A stretch of 56,720 nt of DNA, taken from positions 1-56,720 of the forward strand of contig NZ_BBKT01000034.1 of NCBI RefSeq assembly GCF_000747665.1, read 5' to 3'. The stretch's first letter is position 1; each line of letters opens with the position of its first letter. The DNA comes from Thermoanaerobacterium saccharolyticum (GTDB lineage Bacteria; Bacillota; Thermoanaerobacteria; Thermoanaerobacterales; Thermoanaerobacteraceae). Made by a program: the position numbers and the translations under genes. The notes beneath the pieces are model-generated. The model was not told the DNA's origin, did not search any database, and worked only from the letters and a program-made list of their open reading frames with translations. Below, in pieces: positions 1 through 10,538 of the stretch.

Positions 1-216
1 AATGAGATCAGAAATCTCACCGAATTTCTCAGCTTTCATAACAATGATGGCTCTAAAGAGGGCATGACGAGAATAACCTCTAGGGCCAAATTTAGAAGGC
101 GGGAATTCAGGAATGGAAGACAAATCAAGATTGCTAAATAAAGAAGTATAAAAATCAATTTTAGGTTGAGAAGTAAAAAGGTCAATAATGTTTAAAACTT
201 GTTGAAGCTGGTACAT
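1..216 (-). mobile_element. IS transposase, N-terminal fragment (cut by window edge)
   Basis: Reading leftward from an ATG at 216, 72 codons stay open to base 1. A strong ribosome binding site (GGAGGAAACC on the minus strand, 221-230) precedes the ATG. The peptide starts MYQLQQVLNIIDLF and contains RGYSRHALFRAIIVMKAEKF, the kind of N-terminal helical region found in DDE transposases of the IS4/IS5 group. The catalytic part lies outside the window. A C-terminal transposase fragment in the same orientation sits at the other edge (56443-56720); the two pieces do not overlap, so their identity cannot be tested here. Function as a transposase is inferred from this resemblance. Confidence 0.7.
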
Positions 217-326
217 GTAGGGTTTCCTCCTTTAATGTTTAATGATGCTAATAATACAATAATTCGACATAAAAGGCAGGAAATCCTACATATCAGATAA
301 AAAATTTTCAGGGTGATAAGAAAAAA

Positions 327-369
327 GCATATCTTAAAAATGGCTAAAATCAAGGCTTTTGAGATATGC
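327..369. repeat. 13-bp inverted repeat upstream of the ABC permease operon
   Basis: GCATATCTTAAAA (327-339) and TTTTGAGATATGC (357-369) are reverse complements with one mismatch, separated by 17 bases. The repeat lies between the IS fragment and the first permease, just before a possible -10 box TATAAT at 384-389. It could be a regulator operator, a rho-independent stop for the IS side, or part of the IS boundary. No T-run follows on the plus strand. Confidence 0.45.
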
Positions 370-410
370 ACAAGTCTATATAGTATAATTAGAGAGGGGA
401 ACAGTTATAT

Positions 411-1319
411 ATGCTAAAAAAGAAAAATATCATAACTAACATTTTATATACACCCAAATGGGCACCTTATTTCTTTATATTACCGTTTATAGTAATATTT
501 TTAGTGTTTTTTTTATATCCGTTTGTAAATGCATTTATAATGAGTTTTGAGAATATAATAGGCCCAAATCAGGTAGTATTTGTTGGATTTCAAAATTATA
601 AAAGTCTTCTTGATTATCATTTTTTTAATGCTATATGGAATAGTACACGATATACATTTTGGACATTAATAATTTTAATTCCATTCCCATTGATTTTAGC
701 TGTATTATTAAATTCTGAAAAATTAATAGGAAAGAAGTTTTTTAGAGCTGCACTTTTTATTCCAATTTTGACATCTACGGTAGTTGCTGGTATAGTATTT
801 AGCTTAATTTTTGGAGACCCTCAACTTTCACCCGCAAATTCATTGATTAAAATATTTGGAATGCATCCAAAAACGTGGTTAAGGGATACTAAACTTGCGA
901 TGTTTTTGCTTGTTTTATTAGCTACATGGAGATGGACAGGAGTTAATATTGTTTATTTTCTTTCTGGTTTGCAAAATATTCCTAAAGAGTTGTATGAATC
1001 AGCAGAGGTAGATGGTGCAGGCAATTTTTCAAAACTTCTGTATATAACTATTCCTCTTTTGAAGCCGGTAATTATCTATGTACTAACAATTAGCATATTT
1101 GGGGGCTTTGCAATGTTTACAGAAACTTATGTTTTTTGGGGAACGCATTCTCCAGAGGATTCGGGTTTAACGATTGTAGCATATTTATATAAACAGGCGT
1201 TTGAAACTGGTAATTTAGGACTCGGTTGTGCAATAGGAATAGTCTTATTAGCAATAATTTTAACAATTAACATACTTCAATTAAAATTTTTTGGATTATA
1301 CAATAAAGAGGAGGCATAG
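411..1319 (+). CDS. Sugar ABC transporter permease, MalF/AraP type
   Basis: A 302-residue inner-membrane permease of the carbohydrate uptake ABC-1 family with about six membrane segments, the first around residues 20-42. The EAA loop that docks the ATPase is visible near residues 193-216 (ELYESAEVDGAG followed by a hydrophobic ITIPLLKP). It forms a heterodimer with the next gene product. The linked arabinofuranosidase and arabinanase genes suggest arabinose or arabino-oligosaccharides as substrate. The binding-protein gene that usually precedes such a pair is missing; an IS fragment is there instead. No ATPase gene is present, which is common because these transporters often share one MsmX-type ATPase. 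Confidence 0.9.
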   Translation: MLKKKNIITNILYTPKWAPYFFILPFIVIFLVFFLYPFVNAFIMSFENIIGPNQVVFVGFQNYKSLLDYHFFNAIWNSTRYTFWTLIILIPFPLILAVLLNSEKLIGKKFFRAALFIPILTSTVVAGIVFSLIFGDPQLSPANSLIKIFGMHPKTWLRDTKLAMFLLVLLATWRWTGVNIVYFLSGLQNIPKELYESAEVDGAGNFSKLLYITIPLLKPVIIYVLTISIFGGFAMFTETYVFWGTHSPEDSGLTIVAYLYKQAFETGNLGLGCAIGIVLLAIILTINILQLKFFGLYNKEEA

Positions 1320-1320
1320 T

Positions 1321-2226
1321 ATGGAAACAAGACCTATTAATGTTCAAAGTAAAGGAATAAATAAAAATAGTATTTTAAAAAATTATACATTAATTGTTAA
1401 ACTAATGGTTAGAAGTGCAATATTCATGTTTTTTGTTATATTGAGCATAATTGCTTTATTCCCATTATATTATTTAATTATTAGTTCATTTAAATCTGCC
1501 GATCAATTGTTTACAACAGGACTTGGTGTCACTATCAATTTAAAAGTAATGAATTTAAAAAACTATATAAGTTTGTTTGGGAGTCAAGGCGGATTATATC
1601 TATCGTGGTACAAAAACAGTTTAATTATAACTGCTTTGGGTACGGTTTTGACCTTACTGTTTTCTTCAATGGTTGGTTATGGATTGGCTGTTTATCAATT
1701 TAGAGGAAAAAATGTTATATTTACCTTAGTTTTGTTTATAATGATGGTACCTATGGAAATGCTTTTACTACCAATGTATAAATTGATGATTTCACTAAAT
1801 TTGTTAAATACATATTGGGGGGTAATTTTGCCAGGAGTAGTATCACCAACCGCAGTTTTCTTTTTTAGACAGTATGCAGCGGGATTGCCTAAAGATTTTA
1901 TGGATGCAGCGAGAATAGATGGGTGTACTGAATTCGGCATATTTTGGAGAGTAATGGCTCCGTTGATGATACCAGCTTTTGGGGCAATGACAATACTTGT
2001 AGCTTTGGGAAATTGGAACAATTTTTTGTGGCCATTAATTGTTATGCGCACTGATCAAATGTTCACACTTCCTGTTGGATTAATGTCGTTACTAACGCCT
2101 TATGAAAGTAACTATAGTATACTATTGTCTGGTTCAGTTTTATCAATTTTGCCAATAGTGGTAATATATTTAATTAACCAAGAAGCATTTATGTCAGGAT
2201 TGACTGTGGGTGGAATTAAAGGATAG
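1321..2226 (+). CDS. Sugar ABC transporter permease, MalG/AraQ type
   Basis: The second permease of the pair, about 301 residues from the ATG at 1321. That start is chosen because AAAGAGGAGG at 1305-1314 sits six bases upstream; an in-frame TTG at 1291 lies inside the previous gene. The hydrophobic N-terminal segment, a conserved central membrane region and the EAA loop (KDFMDAARIDGCTEF) mark the MalG-like half of a sugar importer. It begins one base after the stop of the first permease, so the two are co-translated. Substrate assignment to arabinan products is inferred from the neighbours. Confidence 0.9.
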   Translation: METRPINVQSKGINKNSILKNYTLIVKLMVRSAIFMFFVILSIIALFPLYYLIISSFKSADQLFTTGLGVTINLKVMNLKNYISLFGSQGGLYLSWYKNSLIITALGTVLTLLFSSMVGYGLAVYQFRGKNVIFTLVLFIMMVPMEMLLLPMYKLMISLNLLNTYWGVILPGVVSPTAVFFFRQYAAGLPKDFMDAARIDGCTEFGIFWRVMAPLMIPAFGAMTILVALGNWNNFLWPLIVMRTDQMFTLPVGLMSLLTPYESNYSILLSGSVLSILPIVVIYLINQEAFMSGLTVGGIKG

Positions 2227-2268
2227 TAAATTTGGCAAAAAAACATTAAAAAACAGGGGGAGATTTGA

Positions 2269-3783
<1,515 letters not shown>

Positions 3784-3788
3784 TTTTT

Positions 3789-3828
3789 AAGGATAGCCAA
3801 AAGAAAAATATTTCTTTTGGCTATCCTT
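3789..3828. repeat. Perfect 18-bp intergenic hairpin between the GH51 and GH127 genes
   Basis: AAGGATAGCCAAAAGAAA (3789-3806) is the exact reverse complement of 3811-3828, with a four-base loop. It lies six bases after the GH51 stop. The downstream sequence is TAAATTAAAG rather than a T-run, so it is not a textbook terminator on the plus strand. An mRNA stabiliser, a processing site or a weak attenuator separating the two glycosidases are all possible. Confidence 0.75.
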
Positions 3829-3862
3829 AAATTAAAGCTATTTAAAAGGTATGGTGATAATA

Positions 3863-5806
3863 ATGATTAATAATCAAAATTTTATATCATTAAAACAGAT
3901 TTCAATTAATAAAGGTTTTTGGTCATATTATATAAAACTAATAAAAGATGTGATGATACCATATCAATGGGAAGCATTAAATGATCGTGTTCCAGATGCT
4001 GAACCTAGCCATGTAATTAAAAATTTCAAGATAGCAGCAGGTGAAATACAAGGTGAATTTGCTGGAATGGTCTTTCAAGATAGTGATTTGTATAAATGGC
4101 TTGAAGCAGTAAGCTATAGTTTAATAGCTTATCCTGATTCCGAATTAGAAAAAACTGCGGATGAAGTAATTGATTTAATTGCAAAAGTGCAACAAAATGA
4201 TGGATATTTGAATACTTATTTTACTATTAAAGAACCTGATAAAAAATGGACAAATTTAAGAGATTGCCATGAACTATACTGTGCTGGACATTTAATCGAA
4301 GCAGCTGTTGCCTATTATGAAGCAACAGGAAAGAAAAAGTTGCTTGATGTAGCATGTCGCTTTGCTGATCATATAGACTCTGTATTTGGGCCAGAACCAC
4401 ATAAGAAAAAAGGTTATCCTGGACATGAGGAAATTGAATTAGCATTAATAAAGTTATATAGGCTAACTAAGGAAGAAAAATATTTAAATTTAAGCAAATA
4501 TTTTATTGATGAACGTGGAAAGAAGCCGCTTTATTTTGAAATAGAAGCTTACAATAGAGGAATAAGGAATATCCATAATATATGGGGAGAATTGGGAGAA
4601 AGATATTTTCAGGTCCATTTACCTGTTAGAGAGCAAACAACAGCTGAAGGACATGCAGTTAGAGCTGTTTATCTGTATTCAGGAATGGCTGACATAGCAT
4701 TAGAGACAGGAGATCAAAGCCTAATTGATGCTTGCAAGAGATTATGGGACAATTTAACGAAGAAGAGAATGTATATTACAGGAAGTATTGGTTCTATGTC
4801 GATAGGGGAGTCTTTAACTTTTGATTATGATCTTCCAAATGATACTAATTATTCAGAGACATGCGCATCTGTGGGACTTGTATTTTTTGCACATAGAATG
4901 TTACAGATTGATCCTGATAGCCAGTATTCTGATGTGATGGAAAGGGCTCTATATAATACAGTTATAAGTGGGATGTCATTAGATGGTAAGAAGTTCTTTT
5001 ATGTAAATCCACTTGAAGTATGGCCGGAAGCTTGTGAAAAGAACAAAGTTAAATCGCATGTGAAATATACAAGGCAGCCATGGTTTGGATGTGCATGTTG
5101 CCCACCTAATATTGCGAGATTGCTGACATCGTTAGGTAAATATATATATACTAAGAAAGACAAAGAGATATTTGTTCATTTATATGTTGATAGCGAATTT
5201 AAAGAAAAAATTTCAGAAAGCCAAGTAAGTATTAAACAGAGTACACAATATCCTTGGGATGAGAAGATAGAAATAGAAGTTGATTGCGAAAAAGAAACAG
5301 ATTTTACATTATCTTTAAGAATACCTGGTTGGTGCAAAGAGGCTAAAATCAAAGTTAATAATGAAGAGATTGATTTAAATAGTGTTACGGTAAAAGGATA
5401 TACGAAAATTAATCGCATATGGAAACATGATAAGGTAGAAGTATATCTTTTAATGCCTGTTATGAGGATAAAAGCTAATCCTAATGTAAGAGAAGATGAG
5501 GGAAAAGTTGCTATTCAAAGAGGACCGATTGTATATTGTCTTGAAGAAGTTGATAATGGAAAAAATCTGAATAATATTGTATTATCGCCTGATAGTAAGT
5601 TTGAAATAAAAAAAGATAAAGATTTAAATGGTGTATGCGTTATTGAAACAGATGCCTTTAGAGAAAAATATGAAGATTGGAATGAAGAATTGTACAAATA
5701 TGATGTGAAAGTATCTTATGAAAAAACGAGAATTAGGTTTGTGCCATATTTTGCATGGGCAAATCGTACACCTGGCGAAATGGAAGTTTGGGTAAGAGAG
5801 AGATAG
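3863..5806 (+). CDS. Beta-L-arabinofuranosidase-like glycoside hydrolase, GH127
   Basis: A roughly 647-residue cytoplasmic protein of the GH127 family (formerly DUF1680), whose characterised members release beta-L-arabinofuranose. The zinc/cysteine catalytic signature is visible: SETCASVG in the middle of the protein and WFGCACCPPN later, giving the conserved Glu and three Cys; one of the paired cysteines is the nucleophile in characterised members. An in-frame ATG lies at 3851, but AAAAGG touches it too closely; 3863 has GGTG at a better distance. It sits between GH51 and GH43, consistent with breakdown of plant arabinans or arabinosylated proteins. Confidence 0.9.
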   Translation: MINNQNFISLKQISINKGFWSYYIKLIKDVMIPYQWEALNDRVPDAEPSHVIKNFKIAAGEIQGEFAGMVFQDSDLYKWLEAVSYSLIAYPDSELEKTADEVIDLIAKVQQNDGYLNTYFTIKEPDKKWTNLRDCHELYCAGHLIEAAVAYYEATGKKKLLDVACRFADHIDSVFGPEPHKKKGYPGHEEIELALIKLYRLTKEEKYLNLSKYFIDERGKKPLYFEIEAYNRGIRNIHNIWGELGERYFQVHLPVREQTTAEGHAVRAVYLYSGMADIALETGDQSLIDACKRLWDNLTKKRMYITGSIGSMSIGESLTFDYDLPNDTNYSETCASVGLVFFAHRMLQIDPDSQYSDVMERALYNTVISGMSLDGKKFFYVNPLEVWPEACEKNKVKSHVKYTRQPWFGCACCPPNIARLLTSLGKYIYTKKDKEIFVHLYVDSEFKEKISESQVSIKQSTQYPWDEKIEIEVDCEKETDFTLSLRIPGWCKEAKIKVNNEEIDLNSVTVKGYTKINRIWKHDKVEVYLLMPVMRIKANPNVREDEGKVAIQRGPIVYCLEEVDNGKNLNNIVLSPDSKFEIKKDKDLNGVCVIETDAFREKYEDWNEELYKYDVKVSYEKTRIRFVPYFAWANRTPGEMEVWVRER

Positions 5807-5813
5807 TATATCC

Positions 5814-5841
5814 TATATAGTGGGGTGTATATAGTGGGGTG
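5814..5841 (+). repeat. 14-bp perfect tandem duplication carrying a duplicated ribosome binding site
   Basis: The unit TATATAGTGGGGTG occurs twice without a gap (5814-5827 and 5828-5841), ending five bases before the ATG of the GH43 gene. Each copy carries a GGGGTG Shine-Dalgarno-like core; only the second is at working distance. The arrangement looks like a slippage duplication and could vary between strains. Confidence 0.9.
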
Positions 5842-5846
5842 TTATA

Positions 5847-7262
5847 ATGAAACGAATAGTATTTCTTATTTTGACAGGATTATTTAGTATAATTATGTCT
5901 GCATGCTCTAGCAGTAGTTCAAAAACAACATTAATTTATCCAAAAGAACCTCCAAAAGATGATCTTTATGATTCATCCATAATAAATGAAGAATCAAAAT
6001 GGGGACCAATGAATGTTCATGATCCATCAATTTTTAAAGATGGTGATTGGTATTATATCTTTTCCACAGATGTGAAAGTAGGTGGTACACCACGTGCAGG
6101 AATACAAGTACGCAAATCTAAGGATTTGATTCATTGGCAATGGGTTGGATATGCTTTAGATGGAGTGCCAAAAGAAGCTGAAGAGTGGACTGGTGCAACA
6201 AATTTGTGGGCACCAGACGTTACTAAAATTGGTGATACGTATTATTTATATTATGTAGCATCTACATTTGGCACGAATCAATCATTTATAGGTTTGGCAA
6301 CAAGTAAATCAATAGAAGGGCCTTGGCAAGATCAAGGAGCGGTATTTAAATCTCAACAAGGTGATGAATGGAATGCTTTAGATCCTAATATTGTATACGC
6401 TGCTGATGGAACTATGTGGATGGATTTTGGATCCTTTTTTGGGGGAATATACATAGTACAGCTTGATCCAAAGACAGGAAAATTATTGAACAATGCTACG
6501 CCAAAGCTAATTGCGAGGCGCAGTGGTGCAGATGCAATTGAGGGACCATATATTATATACAATAAGCAGCAGAAAAAATATTATTTATTCACATCTTTTG
6601 ATTCGCTATTTAGCGACTATAATGTTAGAGTATCACGTTCTGACAATATAGACGGACCATATGTGGACTTTAATGGCAATTTAATGACAGATACAAATGT
6701 TGATAGTGGCACAAAAATCTTGGGAAGTTATAAATTTGATGGAAATGATGGTTGGATAGCACCGGGACATAATTCTGTACTAGTAGATGGAAATAATTAT
6801 TATATTATTCATCATGCTAGGGGAGAAAAAGATACAAATTGGCCGTATCTTCATGTAAGGAAAATATTGTGGTCAGATAATGGTTGGCCTATGGTTTCAC
6901 CGGAACGTTATGCAGGAGAGATTGAACAGCAGATAAATAAAAATGATATAATCGGGAAATGGGAAATTATAGAACTTGATAAAAATGTTAATTCTGAAAT
7001 AACATCTACTAAGATTGAATTACTTAGAAATGGAAAAATTAATACAAATGATAGCAAAGATTATTGGAAGCTTAGTGGTAAAAATACAATCAAATTATAT
7101 TTTTATGATCCAGACCATGTACAGAAAGGACAATATTGGATTGAAACAGCTAAAATTATTCCAGCTTGGGATTGGGAAAATTGGAATCCAACTTTAGTAT
7201 TTACAGGCTACGATCAGACTGGTACAGCAATATGGGGTAAAATGGATAAAAAATCTAAATAA
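5847..7262 (+). CDS. Secreted lipoprotein endo-1,5-alpha-L-arabinanase, GH43
   Basis: A 471-residue GH43 enzyme that cuts the alpha-1,5 backbone of arabinan outside the cell. A lipoprotein signal peptide ends in IMSAC with the lipidated cysteine at residue 20, so it is membrane-anchored on the outer face. The GH43 catalytic triad is recognisable as D59 (NVHDPS), D179 (LDPNIV) and E232 (AIEGPYI). Residues after about 360 match the small beta-barrel domain found at the C-terminus of arabinanases. It would feed oligosaccharides to the ABC importer and the cytoplasmic GH51/GH127 enzymes encoded upstream. Confidence 0.92.
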   Translation: MKRIVFLILTGLFSIIMSACSSSSSKTTLIYPKEPPKDDLYDSSIINEESKWGPMNVHDPSIFKDGDWYYIFSTDVKVGGTPRAGIQVRKSKDLIHWQWVGYALDGVPKEAEEWTGATNLWAPDVTKIGDTYYLYYVASTFGTNQSFIGLATSKSIEGPWQDQGAVFKSQQGDEWNALDPNIVYAADGTMWMDFGSFFGGIYIVQLDPKTGKLLNNATPKLIARRSGADAIEGPYIIYNKQQKKYYLFTSFDSLFSDYNVRVSRSDNIDGPYVDFNGNLMTDTNVDSGTKILGSYKFDGNDGWIAPGHNSVLVDGNNYYIIHHARGEKDTNWPYLHVRKILWSDNGWPMVSPERYAGEIEQQINKNDIIGKWEIIELDKNVNSEITSTKIELLRNGKINTNDSKDYWKLSGKNTIKLYFYDPDHVQKGQYWIETAKIIPAWDWENWNPTLVFTGYDQTGTAIWGKMDKKSK

Positions 7263-7326
7263 TTGCTAATAAGTTATTTATCCAGATATAAAAGAGATAA
7301 AAAGTTTTATCTATTAGCAGGAATTT

Positions 7327-7354
7327 TTGATGTGATGTAGAATATAAATATTAT
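7327..7354 (+). promoter_or_regulatory. Sigma-A-type promoter of the araA operon
   Basis: TTGATG (7327-7332) and TATTAT (7349-7354) are separated by 16 bases, a near-consensus housekeeping promoter. The expected start of transcription falls in the AraR-type palindrome immediately downstream, so repressor binding would block initiation. Confidence 0.65.
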
Positions 7355-7370
7355 AAATGTACGTACATTT
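7355..7370. promoter_or_regulatory. AraR operator, perfect palindrome
   Basis: AAATGTACGTACATTT is a perfect 16-bp palindrome very close to the Bacillus AraR operator ATTTGTACGTACAAAT, sharing the central TGTACGTACA. It abuts the -10 box of the araA promoter. An AraR-type regulator is encoded at 12852-13964. Regulation by L-arabinose is inferred from the known system. Confidence 0.85.
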
Positions 7371-7384
7371 AAAGTTATAGACAA

Positions 7385-7400
7385 ATACATCCGAATGTAT
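7385..7400. promoter_or_regulatory. Second, imperfect AraR-like site
   Basis: ATACAT-CCGA-ATGTAT is an inverted repeat with centre 30 bases from that of the perfect AraR palindrome, i.e. roughly three helical turns. Paired operators on one face of the helix are typical for cooperative AraR binding, so this is probably the partner site. It lies between the promoter and the araA ribosome binding site. Confidence 0.55.
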
Positions 7401-7431
7401 GACATTATTTAAATCCAAAGGAGTGATTATT

Positions 7432-8829
7432 GTGTACAAAGATGAAAAGCCCAGGATAGGTTTTTTGGGTATTATGCAGGAATTATACGATGATATGTTG
7501 CCAGGTATCACCGAAAGGCAAGAGATGTATGCACAACAAGTTATAGACAGGTTAGGTGATATTGCTGATTTTTATTTTCCGGGTGCTGCTAAAAACAGAA
7601 ATGATATAGAGAGGATAGTTAAAGAATTTAATGATAAAGATCTCGATGGGATAATGATCGTCATGCTGACATACGGACCAGCTACAAATCTTGTGAATGC
7701 TCTAAGAAATAATAGGCTTCCAATTATGCTGGCAAATATTCAGCCAGAAAGCACTGTGACAGACGATTGGGATATGGGGGACTTGACGTACAATCAAGGT
7801 GTCCATGGTGCACAGGATACTTCAAATATTATCTTGAGAATGGGTATAACATGCCCAATCATAACTGAAGATTGGCATTCTGAGGAATTTAAGGATTTTG
7901 TGAATGATTGGGCTAAAACTGTAAAGACAGTAAAAGCTTTGAGGAATATGAAGATTGCACAATTTGGAAGAATGCATGGCATGTATGACATAATGGGTGA
8001 TGATGCGGCTTTTACAAGGAAAATAGGGCCGCAAATAAATCAGGAGTATATTGGTCAAGTTTTTAGATACATGGAAGAAGCTACGAATGAAGAAATCGAC
8101 AAAGTAATAGAGGAAAATAAGAAGAACTTTTATATAGATCCCAAATTAAGTGAGGAGAGCCACAGATATGCCGCAAGGCTTCAAATTGGGTTTAAGAAAT
8201 TGCTTGTGGATAAAGGATATGCTGGTTTTAGTGCCCATTTTGATGTGTTTAAAGGCGATGGGAGATTTAAACAGATACACATGATGGCAGCATCAAACTT
8301 GATGGCAGAAGGATATGGCTATGCGGCAGAGGGTGATGTAGTTACAGCAAGCTTGGTGGCAGCAGGCCATGTATTGGTAGGTGATGCACATTTTACTGAG
8401 ATGTATGCGATGGATTTTAAGAAAGATTCGATTTTGATGAGCCATATGGGGGAGGGCAATTGGAAGATAGCCAGAAAAGATAGACCTATAAAATTAGTTG
8501 ATCGAGAGCTTGGCATAGGAAAGCTTGATAATCCTCCAACAGTGGTGTTTATGGCTCAGCCCGGTGTTGCGACGCTGGCGTCATTAGTATCTTTGGAAGG
8601 TGAAAGATATAGACTGGTTGTCTCAAAGGGAGAAATTTTAGATACTGAAGAAGCGAAGAATATAGAGATGCCTTATTTCCATTTTAAGCCTGAAAACGGA
8701 GTTAGAGCATGCTTAAATGGATGGCTTAAAAATGGTGGTACACATCATCAGTGTTTGACACTTGGTGACACTACTATGAGATGGAAATTGTTATGCGAGT
8801 TATTAGATATTGAGTATGTTGAAGTGTAA
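7432..8829 (+). CDS. araA: L-arabinose isomerase family protein
   Basis: A 465-residue enzyme expected to convert L-arabinose to L-ribulose in the cytoplasm. The conserved block [29 protein letters not shown] and the His-rich GGTHHQC near the C-terminus match the metal-binding isomerase fold. The GTG at 7432 is taken as the start because AAAGGAG lies eight bases upstream. It heads the araA-araB-araD operon. A second, fucose-isomerase-like gene closes the same operon, so the division of labour between the two is uncertain. Confidence 0.88.
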   Translation: MYKDEKPRIGFLGIMQELYDDMLPGITERQEMYAQQVIDRLGDIADFYFPGAAKNRNDIERIVKEFNDKDLDGIMIVMLTYGPATNLVNALRNNRLPIMLANIQPESTVTDDWDMGDLTYNQGVHGAQDTSNIILRMGITCPIITEDWHSEEFKDFVNDWAKTVKTVKALRNMKIAQFGRMHGMYDIMGDDAAFTRKIGPQINQEYIGQVFRYMEEATNEEIDKVIEENKKNFYIDPKLSEESHRYAARLQIGFKKLLVDKGYAGFSAHFDVFKGDGRFKQIHMMAASNLMAEGYGYAAEGDVVTASLVAAGHVLVGDAHFTEMYAMDFKKDSILMSHMGEGNWKIARKDRPIKLVDRELGIGKLDNPPTVVFMAQPGVATLASLVSLEGERYRLVVSKGEILDTEEAKNIEMPYFHFKPENGVRACLNGWLKNGGTHHQCLTLGDTTMRWKLLCELLDIEYVEV

Positions 8830-8842
8830 AGGGGTTGATAAC

Positions 8843-10538
8843 ATGGCAAAATTTTCGATAGGTATTGATTATGGTACAGAATCTGCAAGAGCGTTGCTAT
8901 TAAACCTTGAGACAGCAGAGGAAGTAGCTTCTTCGACTATGAACTATCCACACGGTGTGATGGATGAGAAGCTTCCAGATGGGACAGTGCTGCCACAGGA
9001 TTGGGCATTAGAGCATCCCGATGATTATATTGAGGTTTTGAAAAAGATTATTCCAGATGTAATAATAAAGTCTGGAATAAATAAAGATGATGTAGTGGGC
9101 ATTGGTATAGATTTTACGGCATGCACGATGCTTCCCATAAAAAAAAGATGGTACACCTTTGTGTGATTTACCAGAATATAAATCAAATCCACATGCGTAT
9201 GTCAAACTGTGGAAGCATCATGCAGCACAGCCTGAAGCAAATATGCTAAATGAGATTGCATACGAAAGAGGAGAGGATTTCTTAGCAAGATACGGTGGAA
9301 AGATTTCATCTGAATGGCTGATACCGAAGATATGGCAGATTTTAAATGAAGCACCAGATGTCTATGAAGAAGCAGATAAATTCATAGAAGCGACTGATTG
9401 GGTCATATTGAAGCTTACTGGCAATGAAAGGAGAAATAGCTGTACAGCGGGATATAAAGCGATTTGGCACAAGAGAAAGGGCTATCCTTCAAAAGAATTT
9501 TTTAAGGCGTTGGATGAAAGACTTGAGAATGTAGTAGATGAAAAGTTATCAAGAGATATATATCCTTTAGGCACAAAAGCAGGAGAATTAACTCAGGAAA
9601 TGGCCGAGATGATTGGTTTGAGACCCGGCATTGCTGTTGCTGTTGGCAATGTTGATGCACATGTTTCACTTCCTGCAGTAGGTGTAACATCTCCGGGGAA
9701 GATGGTTATGATAATGGGTACATCTATATGCCATGTAGTCTTAGGTGACAAGGAAGTTGAAGTACCGGGAATGTGTGGAGTAGTGGAAGATGGCATTGTG
9801 CCGGGATATTATGGATATGAAGCTGGGCAATCGGCGGTAGGGGATATATTTGCGTGGTTTGTAGATAATTGCGTTCCAGATGATTACAAAAAAGAAGCTC
9901 AAGAAAGAGGCGTATCTGTACATCAGCTTTTGACAGAAAAAGCCTCAAAGCTAAAACCAGGGGAAAGTGGACTTCTTGCCCTTGATTGGCTGAATGGAAA
10001 TAGATCTGTTTTGGTGGATGCTGATCTTACGGGTTTGATTTTAGGATTGACTCTTAGGACAAAACCTGAAGAGATATATAGAGCTTTGATTGAGTCAACA
10101 GCATACGGTACACGTATGATAATAGACACATTTAATGAGTATGGCATAAAGATAGATGAGCTTTACGCCTGTGGCGGACTTCCTGAAAAAAATCCAATGC
10201 TTATGCAGATATACGCTGATGTGACAAACTTAGAGATAAAAGTATCTAAGTCCAACCAGACACCTGCATTAGGTGCAGCAATGTTTGGCGCAGTTGCAGC
10301 AGGGAAAGAAAATGGCGGTTTTGACAGTATATTTGAAGCAGCTAAAGTAATACCAAAGTTAAAAGACGAGACATTCAAGCCTATTTCAGAGAATGTGGAA
10401 ATTTACGAGAAGCTCTTTAAAGAGTACAAACTACTTCATGATTACTTTGGAAGAGGGGCAAATGATGTGATGAAGATGATTAAAAACATAAAAGAGGTGG
10501 TTTCAGATGTTAGAGAACCTAAAACAACGTGTATATAA
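8843..10538 (+). pseudogene. araB: Ribulokinase, frameshifted at an A8 run
   Basis: FGGY-family kinase that phosphorylates L-ribulose. The start at 8843 has AAAGGGG upstream. The reading frame runs through [12 protein letters not shown] to TMLPIKK, then shifts at eight A residues (9139-9146). Removing one A restores [19 protein letters not shown] and a continuous 564-residue protein ending at 10538, including the ATP-domain motifs MGTSICHVV and [10 protein letters not shown]. As written, the protein would end after about 107 residues. It lies between araA and araD in the pathway order, so loss of function would block arabinose growth. A sequencing error or slippage is more likely than a dead gene. 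Confidence 0.92.

Noticed and set aside
361-389. Promoter TTGAGA-N19-TATAAT before the first permease
   Set aside because: The spacer is two bases too long and the -35 lies inside the inverted repeat; only the TATAAT is convincing.
217-410. Matching terminal inverted repeats of the two IS fragments
   Set aside because: I compared 230-330 with 56240-56443 in inverted orientation and found only short AT-rich similarity, not enough to define IS ends.
7263-7320. Terminator after the GH43 gene
   Set aside because: TGCTAATA and TATTAGCA can pair over about 40 bases and a small AGATAAAA/TTTTATCT palindrome lies inside, but no T-run follows and the stem is weak.
9139-9146. Programmed ribosomal frameshift in araB
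   Set aside because: The classical A-AAA-AAG slip moves -1, whereas +1 is needed here. No stimulatory stem or upstream Shine-Dalgarno is seen, and five other genes share the same artefact-like pattern.
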